Position numbers and translations under genes: made by a program. Source: Emiliania huxleyi CCMP1516 (taxonomy: Eukaryota > Haptophyta > Isochrysidales > Noelaerhabdaceae). Taken from it: 64,000 nucleotides of DNA. Position 1 is the stretch's first letter. Each line of letters begins with the position of its first letter. Positions 20,091 to 30,683 of the stretch are shown here, one piece after another. The notes under the pieces were generated by a model. The model was not told the DNA's origin, did no database searches, and saw only the letters and a list, made by a program, of their open reading frames with translations. The stretch covers positions 318,091 to 382,090 of the forward strand of contig NW_005196310.1 in NCBI RefSeq assembly GCF_000372725.1. Direction: 5' to 3'.

Positions 20091-20962
20091 CGTCAGGGGC
20101 GGCGACCCCCCCATCTACAGATGATGTGCGCATCCTAGATGGCAAACGCCATCTAGGATGCGTTTTCCATCTAAGGACACCGGGTGACTCCACTATGATT
20201 GGGTTCTCCAAGAAGATTTAATCATCTTTAGATGGTGCCCCGCGTCTTATGATAGCGCGTGACATCTCAGTACTCAGATACTGCAGTCGTCTTCAGACTC
20301 ACAAGTGTGCCGAGATGATACCCTCATCTTGGGTTAGTCCATGCATCCCAGGATAGACAATGTGGCATCTGAGGATGCGCAATACATCTTAGGAACATGA
20401 GCGCGTTGTCGGATTTTTTCCAATATTTTCGATCGACAGTGTCGGAGTTTTTTGCCGAACCCAGACCCGAAATAAAAACCAGTCTTACATAATAGGCAAC
20501 CGCAACCGTCCATGTAGTAAAGTCAGCATTAGCACAAGGGCTAAGTGCCCCCCACCATCACTCACTGGCTCCCAGTTCCATCAGTAGTATTCACATCTCA
20601 CTTACGACTTAGCATACCGGCAACTGAAATTAGCATAGATTCACAGTCTCCATTCCAACTTTGATCCAAGGCGCAAGGGCTCTCACACCGCTCAAGTCTT
20701 TATAATTTAACTTGCATTATAATCATTAAATGCCAAGCATCTTGGGATGCGAAGCATCTTCGGATGATTCGAGCGCATCCCAGGATGCTCCGGCATCTTA
20801 GGTGAAAAAACATCTAGTTCTAGAGATGCTCGATCACACTTTATAAGCAACCAAGACAGATCAGTGTGCAGACCAGTCCAAGTAGGGTGCATCTTAGATG
20901 CATATTATCTCAAGATGCGCATATCATCTGTAGATGGGGGGGTCGCCGCCCGGCCCCTGACG
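20091..20962. mobile_element. AT-rich 872-bp element with terminal inverted repeats (non-autonomous DNA transposon)
   Basis: The left end reads CGTCAGGGG, CGGCGACCCCCCC, ATCTACAGATGAT. The right end, inverted, reads the same with a 5-base insertion, giving inverted repeats of about 45 bp. The trinucleotide tcg flanks both ends (20088-20090 and 20963-20965) and may be the target duplication. The interior is sharply richer in A+T than everything around it and is full of short palindromic 'catcttnggatg' words. One of them, at 20131-20160, is a perfect hairpin with a 13-bp stem and 4-base loop. No ORF of note is present. This is typical of a MITE-like element mobilised in trans. Confidence 0.8.
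20131..20160. repeat. Perfect 13-bp-stem hairpin inside the AT-rich element
   Basis: The arms are catcctagatggc and gccatctaggatg around a loop aaac. Shorter versions of the same word (catcttgggatg, catcttcggatg and similar) are scattered through the element. Confidence 0.9.
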
Positions 20963-21191
20963 TCGCAGCTGTGAGCCTAGACGCTATAGAGCACGCGGTA
21001 GAGGTGTATACCCACAGCGCGGGGGGTGGAGTGGTATAGAGCTGAGCTCCTGTGGTGTGTGGAGTGTGGTGCGACTGTGCAGTCGGCAGTCGCTGAGTGC
21101 TGTGTCTCACAACGACATAAGTCATGTGAGCTGTGCCCTATACAACGCTTATACGGTCATGGTGTGCAACCGCTTACCTGACAGTATACGG
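20963..21191. other. Spacer 3' of the CHAP-like gene
   Basis: About 230 bases lie between the AT-rich element and the stop codon at 21192. It contains the short repeated word 'atacggtcatg' (near 21150 and 21188). It presumably supplies the 3' UTR. Confidence 0.4.
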
Positions 21192-21869
21192 TCATGAAGT
21201 GCCCACAACGCCACCACTCTCAACGATGCGGTCGACCACGTCTCGGCAGTGGCCGCACCGCTCACCACCGCCGGTGGCCGACGGGCCCGGACGGTAGATC
21301 TTGAGGTCATCGTAGTGATAGCTCCACGGCTCGTCGCAGCGCTCGGACCATCGGAAGAAGGTGTAGCCGCACATATCGTCGGTCTCGTCGTTCCAGTGCT
21401 GGTGGCAGACGGCGAGCGTCTTGTTGCCGACGAGGATGATCACTGCTGTGTGCGGCCCCCCGGCCGTTCCCTCCCACAACCTGACACCGCATGAGGCCGT
21501 GTAGTTGTCGAACTGCAGCACGTCGCCCGGCTGCACACCGGCCGTGACGAAGGAGCCGTTGGCGTTCCACACCTCGTCCCAGCTGCCGGCTGGCGGCTCC
21601 ACGGCAGCACCCCATACGTAGCACTCCGGGCGCTTCTTGTAGTCGTCGCCTGCGGCGGCGCCGCACATGCCACCGCCAGGGCTGCCGAGCGCCGCATCGC
21701 AACGCCACGGCGCGTCGCCGAGCGTCGACGAGACGGCGCACGCGGCCAGGTCCCAGCAAATACCGGTGGTGCGGTCCTCGAAGCATGCGGTGTTCGTGCC
21801 TGCGCCGTCCCTCGCATACGCCAGCACCTGCTGTGCCGGCGACCCGCTCGTGGCGGCAAGCGAGAACAT
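21192..21869 (-). CDS. Cys-rich CHAP/NlpC-like protein
   Basis: This is a single-exon protein of 225 aa. The second half reads VQPGDVLQFDNYTASC, then GGPHTAVIILVGNKTLAV, then FFRWSE and DLKIYRP. A GDVLQF strand followed by a pHTAVI strand is the pattern of CHAP-type papain-like hydrolases, where the His after a Cys acts in amide hydrolysis. The usual nucleophile Cys is not in its normal place, although many other Cys are present (CWDLAAC, HCRD). No strong signal peptide is seen at this start, so an upstream exon could exist. It is divergently arranged with the gene at 22015. Function is tentative. Confidence 0.5.
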   Translation of the reverse strand: MFSLAATSGSPAQQVLAYARDGAGTNTACFEDRTTGICWDLAACAVSSTLGDAPWRCDAALGSPGGGMCGAAAGDDYKKRPECYVWGAAVEPPAGSWDEVWNANGSFVTAGVQPGDVLQFDNYTASCGVRLWEGTAGGPHTAVIILVGNKTLAVCHQHWNDETDDMCGYTFFRWSERCDEPWSYHYDDLKIYRPGPSATGGGERCGHCRDVVDRIVESGGVVGTS

Positions 21870-21884
21870 TGCGAAGCCCGTTTT

Positions 21885-21894
21885 CTTTTATAAA
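21885..21894 (-). promoter_or_regulatory. Possible TATA box of the CHAP-like gene
   Basis: On the minus strand TTTATAAAAG occurs about 16 bases before the start codon at 21869, in otherwise GC-rich sequence. The distance is short for a TATA element if the ATG is right, which would imply a very short leader or a start further downstream. Confidence 0.35.
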
Positions 21895-22014
21895 GCGCAG
21901 CACTCTTCGCGCGCCCTCGGTTGGGGAGAGAACGAGGAGCTCAGGAAGGCAAGCAAAAAAGAAAAATCCGCGGCTGCATCCTCGCCCACGCCCCCGCCAG
22001 CGAGCTTGCGACAA

Positions 22015-22432
22015 ATGGCCTCGTCCTACGAGTCAACGCTCGAGTACATCATGGCGTCCGACGAGAAGGGCTACCACTTCACCATCTTCTCGGACATCAA
22101 GGAGCCTGCCACCGCGCAGGTCGAGATCGCCGAGGTGACGCAGCTGCCGCCCGCACCCACGAGCGCGCTTGTAGCTGGCTTCACCCAGCCTGTCCCGATA
22201 GGTCTCGGTCGAGGGCAAGCCGAGCGTGCATGCCATGCAGATCAGCGGTATGAGCGAGGAGGCAGATCCGCACCTGAAGGAAGGTGCGCCCGACCCACTG
22301 CACCGCTCCAAGGGCGAGCGTGTGCCGTTTGGGTCGATCCTGCTTCCGCGCGGCGCGGCGACCGACGCCACGCTGGTCACCATCGACGCGGGATCCACCG
22401 CTGGCCTCGTTGTCTCCGTGCCGAGAAAGTGA
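22015..22432 (+). CDS. Small conserved-looking protein, unknown function
   Basis: Two exons (22015-22134 and 22202-22432) with a clean GT-AG intron encode 116 aa. The sequence opens MASSYESTLEYIMASDEKGY and includes the junction VEIAE/VSVEGK and an end LVVSVPRK. It is acidic at first and then mixed, with no signal peptide and no membrane segment. Phase agreement and natural codon use support a real gene. I do not recognise the family. It shares a 145-bp upstream region with the CHAP-like gene on the other strand. Confidence 0.65.
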
Positions 22433-22767
22433 TTGCGCACCCATGCTCTCTGAGATATGTCCTCTCGTCGCTTCACGTCCGCTTGTTAGTAAACATATGT
22501 TAGACGCGCTGGCCGGTGTGCTGATCTGCCGTGATTAAACGCGTGTGTTAAGAGCACACATGTACATGTATGATAGGGTCGATATCTCAAACAGCACGTG
22601 ATCTCAATCGTCCACGCGTCAGTGTGGCACTGCCAGGCGACCCCGGGAGACACGACCAACGGTTGAACCCTCACCAAGACGCGAGAGCGAGACACACCAG
22701 CCCCCGTACCCGGGCCGTAGAAGTGCGTCGCCGGTCGTCAGCCTCAGGATCGCGCTACGCAGCGCAC
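22433..22767. other. Intergenic between convergent genes
   Basis: About 335 bases lie between the small protein and the Bud23 stop. Apart from an 'acacatgtacatgta' palindrome near 22556, I see nothing in it. Confidence 0.4.
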
Positions 22768-23978
22768 TCAGAACCGAACCTTTGACCGCTTGCGCGCGGT
22801 ATACTTTGAGTCGGCGCGCACCACCGCGCCGCGCCGCCGCTGCACCTCCTTCTTCTGGATGACCCACTCGCGCGACTTGGTCGTGGCGCGCCCGTCTCTG
22901 CGCCCATAGCTCCGCTTGCCTGGCCGCTGGCGCGCCTCGTTCCGCACACCGCCGCCGCCGCCGCCGGCCGCCGCCTCTGCCGCCCTCTCGTGCTGGTGCA
23001 GACGCGCCTGCGAGGGGAGGGTGGGCGGGTGAGGGGAGAAGGGGGGGGGGGGGGGGTTAATGGCTAGTGGGGGCGCGGCGCCTGCGGCATGCTGAAGCTG
23101 GGGTCGGGCGGGCCGGCGAGCAGCACCAGGAAGAACTTCTTTGCCTGGAGGGGGGGGGGGGGGGACTCGGTGCGGCCGCCAAAGGGGTGTGTGTCTTGCG
23201 GCTGCCTCTCGGAGGTGTCTCGGAGGCGTCTCGAACGTGTCTTGGTGGTCAGGCGCGACACGTCCTCTCGCCGTAGGACGAGCGGCGGAGGGGCGGTGCA
23301 CTCCCGAGGGGTCTGCAAGGTCTCGGGTCGGTCCGCCGCCGGACGAGTCTGTCTCGGAAGTGTCTCGGGCGTCTCGGAAGAAGGCACCTTGGAGGAGTGC
23401 GGAAAGTCGACGACCAGGCCGCCCCCAAAGCCGGCGCGCATGGCCGACGCGGTGAGCAGCTGCAGCTGGTCGCCGTCCTGAGGGTAGAACTGCAGCGCCG
23501 CGCGGCCGCCGCGGCGCAGGCACTTGTACAGCGACTGGAAGAAGGCGAGCAGCCGCTGCCGCGGGTTGCACTCGGCGTGGTCCGAGTAGCAGAGCCACTG
23601 CACGGCCGAGATCGAGATTGCGCCATCAAACATGCCCTGTCGGAAGGGGAGGCCGCAGCCCATGTCGTGGTGGCACAGGTCTCCCTCGACCTCGCGGCTC
23701 TGAGCGACATTCAGCATGTCGCGCGAGATGTCGCAGCCGACCCACTGGTGGCCCGCCTCTTCGAGCACCTCCCCAGACAGGCCGGTCCCACAGCCGACGT
23801 CGAGGAGCAGGCACTCCTCGTCCTCGGGAAGGCAGAGCATCTCGAGCGCGCGCTCCGCCATCTGCGTCTGGATATCGATCATCCGCGACGAGTGCAGGTA
23901 CTTGGCCGCCTCGGACTCGTTATAGAAGACATCGGGCGGCGCCTGCTCCTCCGGACGACACTTTGACGACGAGGCCAT
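22768..23978 (-). CDS. BUD23: 18S rRNA (guanine-N7) methyltransferase Bud23/WBSCR22
   Basis: Three exons (23978-23388, 23144-23082, 23007-22768) give 297 aa, slightly longer than animal BUD23. The N-terminus RPEEQAPPDVFYNESEA is the family hallmark. DVGCGTGLSGEVL binds S-adenosylmethionine. DMGCGLPF, ISISAVQWLC, LQFYPQDGDQ and AGFGGGLVVD follow in order. The basic C-terminus ends KYTARKRSKVRF, like the conserved tail. The enzyme methylates the N7 of a guanine in 18S rRNA with Trm112 and acts in nuclear 40S assembly. Intron 1 is GT-AG with a degenerate minisatellite. Intron 2 is GC-AG and contains a run of about 15 G. It is divergent with the ankyrin/U-box gene, 134 bp apart. Confidence 0.93.
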
Positions 23979-24112
23979 TCACGCGCGCGCTGCTGCCCTA
24001 GGGCTCGGAGACGTCCGGCGAGGGCGGAGCGTGGCCACCCTAGGCAGCGCGAAAAAGAATTTTTAGCGGCGTGTCAAAAAGAAAAAAATCGGGCACGGCT
24101 GAGAGCCCTGCC

Positions 24113-27100
24113 ATGAACGCCATCAGCCCGACCATGCTCGCCGACTTGCGCCGGGGCGACCTGGCCTTGCTGCGCGCCCTCCTGGCCGGGCGGACGCGCG
24201 GGCCGGCGCTCACGGCCCTGCTCGACGCGCGGATCGAGGCCGAGAGCCAGTTCACGCTGCTTGCCTTTGCCGCTTACTACGGGCAAGCCGACGCGGTGCG
24301 GCTGCTGCTCGAGAGCGGTGCGAGCGTGGGGGCGACGACGGCTGGCGGCGGCTCCACCGCGCTGGTCATCGCGTGCCAAGAGGGCCAGCTCGGCTGCGTT
24401 CGGCTGCTTCTCGGCGCCAACGCTGACGCCGACCAAGCCAAGGGTGACGGCGCCACGCCGCTGTGCATCGCGTGCCACAAGGGCCAGCTCGAGTGCGTGC
24501 GGCTGCTCCTCGGCGCCAGCGCGGCGGTCAACCAAGGCACGGAGGACGGCACCACGCCGCTGTACATCGCGTGCTGGGTCGGCCACCTCGAGATCGCCCG
24601 GCTGCTCCTCGGCGCCAGCGCGGCGGTCAACCAAGCCATGGGTGACGGCGCCACGCCGCTGTTCACCGCGTGCCAGAAGGGCCATCCCCAGATCGCCCAG
24701 CTGCTCCTCGAGGCTGACGCGGCGGTCGACCAGGCCAAGAATGACGGCACCACGCCGCTGAGCGCTGCGAGCATGGATGGCCAGATCGACTCCGTCCGTC
24801 TGTTGCTCGCCGCCGGCGCTGCGGTGAACAAAGCAGACACTTGCGGCTTCACACCGCTGCTCGTCGCGTGCCAGGAGGGTCACCTCATGTGCGCCCGGCT
24901 GCTCGTCGGCGCCAGCGCGGCGGTCAACCAAGTCACGGGTATCGGCGCCACGCCGCTGTGCATCGCGTGCCACGAGTGCCGCCTCGAGTGCGTCCGGCTA
25001 CTCCTCGGCGCCAGCGCGGCGGTCAACCAAGCCAAGGACGACGGCGCCACGCCGCTGTTCATTGCCTGCGAGAAGGGCCAGCTCGAGTGCGCTCGGCTGC
25101 TCCTCGGCGCCAGCGCGGCGGTAAACCAAGCCAAGGACGACGGCGCCACGCCGCTGTACAGGACGGCACCACGCCGCTGTACATCGCGTGCTGGGTCGGC
25201 CACCTCGAGATCGCCCGGCTGCTCCTCGGCGCCAGCGCGGCGGTCAACCAAGCCATGGGTGACGGCGCCACGCCGCTGTTCACCGCGTGCCAGAAGGGCC
25301 ACCCCCAGATCGCCCAGCTGCTCCTCGAGGCTGACGCGGCGGTCGACCAGGCCAAGAATGACGGCACCACGCCGCTGAGCGCTGCGAGCATGGATGGCCA
25401 GATCGACTCCGTCCGTCTGTTGCTCGCCGCCGGCGCTGCGGTGAACCAAGCAGACACTGACGGCTTCACACCGCTGCTCGTCGCGTGCCAGGAGGGTCAC
25501 CTCGTGATCGCCCGGCTGCTCGTCGGCGCCAGCGCGGCGGTCAACCAAGCCACGGGTATCGGCGCCACGCCGCTGTACGTCGCGTGCCATAAGGGCCAGC
25601 TCGACGTGCCCAGCTGCTCCTCGGCGCCAGCGCGGCGGTCAACCAAGCCAAGGACGACGGCGCCACGCCGCTGTTCATTGCCTGCGAGAAGGGCCAGCTC
25701 GAGTGCGCTCGGCTGCTCCTCGGCGCCAGCGCGGCGGTAAACCAAGCCAAGGACGACGGCGCCACGCCGCTGTACATCGCGTGCGAGAAGGGCCAGCTCG
25801 AGTGCGCCCGGCTGCTTCTCGAGGCCAGCGCGGCGATCAACCAAGCCAAGGGTGACGGCGCCACGCCGCTGTGCATCGCGTGCCACAAGGGCCAGCTCGA
25901 GTGCGTGCGGCTGCTCCTCGGCGCCAGCGCGGCGGTCCAAGGCACGGAGGACGGCACCACGCCGCTGTACATCGCGTGCTGGGTCGGCCACCTCGAGATC
26001 GACCGGCTGCTCCTCGGCGCCAGCGCGGCGGTCAACCAAGCCATGGGTGACGGCGCCACGCCGCTGTTCACCGCGTGCCAGAAGGGCCACCCCCAGATCG
26101 CCCAGCTGCTCCTCGAGGCTGACGCGGCGGTCGACCAGGCCAAGAATGACGGCACCACGCCGCTGAGCGCTGCGAGCATGGATGGCCAGATCGACTCCGT
26201 CCGTCTGTTGCTCGCTGCCGGCGCTGCGGTGAACAAAGCAGACACTTGCGGCTTCACACCGCTGCTCGTCGCGTGCCAGGAGGGTCACCTCATGTGCGCC
26301 CGGCTGCTCCTCGAGGCCAGCGCGGCGGTCAACCAAGTCACGGGTATCGGCGCCACGCCGCTGTACGGTGCGTGCCACGAGTGCCGCCTCGAGTGCGCCC
26401 AGCTGCTCCTGGAGGCTGACGCGGCAGTCAACCAAGCCAAGGACGACGGCGCCACGCCGCTGTTCATTGCCTGCGAGAAGGGCCAGCTCGAGTGCGCTCG
26501 GCTGCTCCTCGGCGCCGACGCGGCAGTAAACCAAGCCAAGGACGACGGCGCCACGCCGCTGTACATCGCGTGCGAGAAGGGCCAGCTCGAGTGCGCCCGG
26601 CTGCTTCTCGAGGCCAGCGCGGCGATCAACCAAGCCAAGGGTGACGGCGCCACGCCGCTGTTCATCGCGTGCCAGAACGGCCAGGTCGAGTGCGCCCGGC
26701 TGCTTCTCGAGGCCAGCGCGGCGGTCAACCAAGCCAACGTCAACGGCGCCACGCCGCTGTACATCGCGTGCGAGACGGGCCAGTTCGAGTGCGTTCGATT
26801 GCTCCTCGGCGCCGACGCGGCAGTCAACCAAGCCAGGGAGAACAGCGTCACGCCGCTGCACATCGCGTGCTACCATGGCCACCCCGCCATCGTGCTCCGC
26901 TTGCTGCGGGCGGGCGCAGACACAGCGGCGTGCGATGCGAACGGCAAGACGGCGCTGCAGCTGGCCAAGGAGGAGGGCCACGCCGAGTGCGAGCGCGCAC
27001 TTGTGGCGGCGGCGAGGGAGGCGAAGAGAGCGGAGATTGAGGCGAAGGTGGCGAGGGCAGTGGCCGAGAGGGCGGCGGCAGAGAGGGTGGAGGCCGAGAG

Positions 27101-27623
27101 GGCGGCCGAGGAGACTGCGGCGGCGCTGCTGGCGGAGGAGGAGGCGGGGAAGTGGCCCGAGGAGAAGAAGACGGCCAAGAAGAGGGGCAAGAAGAAGAAG
27201 AAGGGCGGCGGGGGAGGCGCTGGGCCGTCGCAAGAGGCCGAGGCGCCGGCAGAGGAGGCGGCAGAGGAGGCGGTGGCGGCTGCGGAGGAGGCGGAGCTTG
27301 CGGCGGCGCTCGAGGAGAGCGTGAGGGTGGAGGAGGGGAGGCGGGCGGCGGAGGCGCAAGGGCCGTCTTCGGCCGCAGAGGCGCCGGCTCCGAGGGAGGA
27401 GGAGCCGCCGGCCGACTTCATCTGCCCGATCACGACCGAGCTCATGAGTGACCCGGTGATGGCGGCGGACGGGCATTCGTACGAGCGGTCGGCGATCGAG
27501 CGCTGGCTCGCGACCAAGTCGACGAGCCCGATGACGGGCGAGGCGCTCGTGCACAGCTTCCTCGCCGCCAACCACACGCTGCGCCGGCAGATCCGGGAGT
27601 GGGAAGAGGCGAACGCATGCTGA
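24113..27623 (+). CDS. Ankyrin-repeat/U-box E3 ligase, very large array, two frame breaks
   Basis: After a unique N-terminus (MNAISPTMLADLRRGDLALL) come about 28-30 ankyrin repeats of 33 residues (99 bp), almost identical in sequence, to about 26990. Then follow an Ala/Glu helical part, a lysine-rich stretch (KKTAKKRGKKKKKGGGGG), another Ala/Glu stretch, and a U-box ([28 protein letters not shown]) to the end. U-boxes recruit ubiquitin-loaded E2 enzymes, and the ankyrins would choose the substrate. The frame shifts at about 25157 (a jump between two identical 'acgccgctgtac' words) and about 25602 (one base missing versus sister repeats). A further 3-base deletion near 25934 is in frame. This is either an assembly collapse in a near-perfect repeat or a pseudogene. 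Confidence 0.8.
24534..26360 (+). repeat. Higher-order repeat within the ankyrin array
   Basis: A block of about four to five ankyrin units (starting GTEDGTTPLYIACWVGH, ending in the TGIGATPL unit) occurs three times, near 24534-24960, 25162-25575 and 25936-26360. The copies are nearly identical at DNA level, including silent positions. This indicates recent unequal exchange or gene conversion. Confidence 0.85.
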
Positions 27624-28861
27624 AGAGCGCAGCGCCGCCCGCCACCGTCGGCCGTCGGCTCACACTCACACCGTCCCGGGACTGCTGGGACTAGCGGACT
27701 ACGCGCCCTGAGAGGACGGCGACCTCGTTGCGCATGGAACAAAAAGGGAGAGTCGGTCTGAGCGCTGAGGGCCTGAGCTGCGGCCTGAGCGCTGAGGGGG
27801 CCTGGCTGAGGGGGTGTTTTCGGTGGACGGTGGACTAGTTGCAAAAAGTCTGTGGTGCAAAACCCGCCCAAAACTACCAAAATCGCTGTCACGGCCAGCT
27901 CGGCACTATCTACTCAAAAAAAGTGACGTAGAGCACCCACTTTTTAAGCGTTCGCCGCATACACAAGGTCCGCCTGCGTGCGGCGCCAGCTTCTCAGGGC
28001 CGTAGCGCGAAAAACGACGGAGGAGATGCATCCTAGCTGTCGCCGCCGAAGGCGACTCGACGCCGCTGAGATCGGAGATCAAGCTCTGACAGGTCACACG
28101 TCGCTCCTTTGACGCCGACGTGACTCACCCGTGCAGAGCGCATCAGGACACGGTCTCGACGCGCTCGGTACGACGCCTGCGACCCGTCTCGGGTCAGGTG
28201 GCACGACGCTCATCGCGCCTGCCAGCGCTGCCGTGCAGGTTGCCACGACAAGGTTGAGCACGCTTCTATACGCTCGCCCAGCCTTCCTTTCCATCCCATT
28301 AGGCAGCCTGGGAACGGTGGCGGTCAGAGGCAAAGCCTGCGAGGGGTGGTGGAACCACATGTCACGGCCACCGCCGGCTCGACGCGACGATAGCCTCCGG
28401 AGGCTGACTTTGAGGCACCATCATCGGACGATGTCGACGATTTGGGTCGCTCTCGCGGTATCCAGGTAGCCCCCCATACTAGTATCACCAGCCATGGCCT
28501 CAGGGAGCGCGGGCGAGGGCGCTGGGAGCAACACGGACAAAAAAAACATCAAAAGTGGTCTCATTGTGACACCACCCGTATTTGCAACTAGTCGGTGGAC
28601 GGACGGTGCGGCTTGTGTGCGCGAAAAGAATACTAATTTTTTGCGGTTATTTTTTTGGCTTTTGCGTTTTTGCCGCCCGCGCCCCTGGACTGTGGACTCC
28701 CAGAAGTCTCCACCGGCACCGCCCTGTTTGCACAGAGGCTCTAGCTGAGTCCTGAGTCTGCTCTGACAGAGGTTCGCGCTGCTCCAGTGACGAGTGAGCA
28801 GTGTGCTATGCTCCACACTCCGCTGCTCCTGTGACTCGGCGCATCATGCCGCACACTCACG
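27624..28861. other. Intergenic, 1.2 kb
   Basis: No gene is supported. A T-rich patch at 28620-28680 and an 84-codon frame beginning at 28494 have no recognisable content. The region lies between the 3' ends of the ankyrin/U-box gene and CAP-H2, so it holds both terminators. No known repeat family of this window occurs here. Confidence 0.45.
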
Positions 28862-30683
28862 TCAGACACATATGCGCCGTGGTCGGTCTCCGCCCCCCGT
28901 GCCCTGCGACTCCCAAGGCTCAGCGCCACTAGTAACGGCGGAAAGATCGATGGGCTCCCCCCTCAGCACTGAAGGCTCGGCGAGGCCCGCGCCTGTCTTC
29001 CCTTTGCGGAGAGCTGTGAGGCGGCGGCGCGGCCGTGCAGGCGCCGCTCTACTCAAGGGCCGCGAGCGAGAAGGCCGCGTCGAGCGCAAGGGGCGAGAGG
29101 GCGGAGGGGCGAGAGGGCGGAGGGGCGAGAGAGCGCGCGGGGAGGGGGGGGGGACGGCGGGCGCGGGCGCTCTCGCTCGCTCCGCGACGAGCTGCCGCCC
29201 CTGCCGCCGCGCCGCCGCTCGCCGCTTCGCCTCGAGCGCGTGCAGCGCGTCGAACTGCTCCCAGAGAGGTCGCTTGAGCGGCACGACGCCCGCCTGCGCG
29301 CCGCGGGGCAGCAGCCGGAGCCACGAGAGGAGGTCCGAAGGCTCAGAGGTGGCAGACGCGCCCTCGTTCTCCTTCTCGTCTTCGGGGCTTGCCGCCGCCT
29401 CGTCCGCCGCCGCCAGCCAGCTCGCCTCTGCCTCTGCGGCGGCGGTGGCCGCGTCCGACGCCGAGTGGGTGCGCCCCTTGCGGAAGGGGCGCAGCGACCC
29501 CTTCGGCGGGGCTTCGTGCGGGTCGAGAGGCGCCCACGGGTCCCACGTCACGGAGGTCGGGCTCGCGCCGCCAGCCGCCGGCCGCGCGCCGCAGCGTGCG
29601 CCGCCAGCCTCGCCGCGCGCGGCTTGAGCGCTGTCGGAGGCCGGCGGGGCGTGCTCGGAGGTCTCGGCCCGCTCCTGCAGGGGAGGGGGGAGGAAGGGGG
29701 CAAGCTCGGCCGTGTGCGCCTCGTCGGAGGGAGGGCTCCGGCCGGGGGTGCGGGGAGAGGCGGGTGGTGGTGGTGGTGGTGGTGGTGGTGGTGGGGGAGG
29801 GGGGGGGGGGGGGGAGGGGAGGAGGAGGAGGAGGGGAGGAGGAGGAGGAGGGGAGGGGCTGCCCTCGCGCCTCGAGCAGCAGAGTCGCCTCCGTCGCGTC
29901 GCCGCCCGCCCAGCCTTCCGCGGGCTCCTCCCACCCGCCGCCGCCGTCGTCCGCGGGCTGCCAGGTGTCGTCGTCGTCCTCGTCGCGCATCGCGACCGTC
30001 CCGTCGTCGCCGCCCTCCTCGCTGCCGCCGCCGAACGCCGCCGCCGCGCCGGCCGCCGAGCGCGCGTTTGGGGTGAAGCCCGCTCGGTCGGCGGGGGAGA
30101 GGGCGGCGAGGACGTGGGGCGGGAGGTAGACGTTGGGCAGCAGCAGCGCGCCCGACGCGTGCACCACACACGAGTGCATCTTGTACTCGCTCTCGCCGCC
30201 CGCGCCGGAGGAGGAGGGGCCTCCCCCCAAGAATGGCGTGCGCGAGAGGGTGAAGGCGGACGTGTCGGGCGCGCCGCGCGTCGGCGCGAGCGAGATGTTG
30301 GCCACCTCCTGGAGCGTGTCGTCGAGCGTCAGCCACGCGTCCTCCGCCGCCATCTCGACGACGTCGCGGTCGGTCCCGTCCTCTGCAATCGAGGCGGCCT
30401 GCCTTGCGACCCGCTTCTGCTCGACGACCTGGTTAAGCACTTGGTAGACGAGGGTGTAGAGGTGCTCCACCTTCTTCGAGTAGATGCAGGTCGAGCCCTG
30501 GATCAGCAGCGCCGCCTCTGCAAAGTTCAGCGTCGTCCCGTCGTCGAACGAGATTGTGATCGACTCGAGCTCGCCGAGGTACTCCTCGAGCTCGCTCGCG
30601 ATGTCGATCGACCAGTTCTGCGCGAGGTCCCGGATGGGCTCGAGCAGGTGCGCGTAGCGCGCATCAGAGCCCTGCGTCGCCAT
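28862..30683 (-). CDS. NCAPH2: Condensin II subunit CAP-H2 (kleisin)
   Basis: Two exons (30683-29871 and 29674-28862) give 541 aa. The N-terminus is the CAP-H2 signature: RYAHLLEPIRDLAQNW, EYLGELESITISFDDG, FAEAALLIQGSTCIYSKKVE, LYTLVYQVL. Further on come MHSCVVHASGALLL and, in exon 2, WDPWAPLDPHEAP before PFRKGRTH, both typical. Condensin II shapes mitotic chromosomes in the nucleus, and this kleisin bridges the SMC2/SMC4 heads. The GC-AG intron carries (GGT)n and a G run. The exon join (LLLE/ERAETS) keeps phase. The C-terminal 120 residues are Pro/Arg-rich and may include an unrecognised intron, so the 3' end is uncertain. Confidence 0.88.
29675..29870 (-). repeat. CAP-H2 intron with (GGT)n and (GGA)n tracts
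   Basis: The 196-bp GC-AG intron contains ten consecutive ggt units at 29765-29795 (plus strand), a long G run at 29797-29815 and (gga)n after it. Such tracts are prone to slippage and to sequencing error. Confidence 0.85.

Noticed and set aside
24534-26400. A CRISPR-like array, because units are regular
   Set aside because: The 99-base units code for ankyrin repeats and have no constant-repeat/variable-spacer pattern. The organism is a eukaryote.
24074-27892. Long minus-strand frames opposite the ankyrin/U-box gene
   Set aside because: They are periodic shadows of the 99-base repeat. Open antisense frames are expected when the unit length is a multiple of three.
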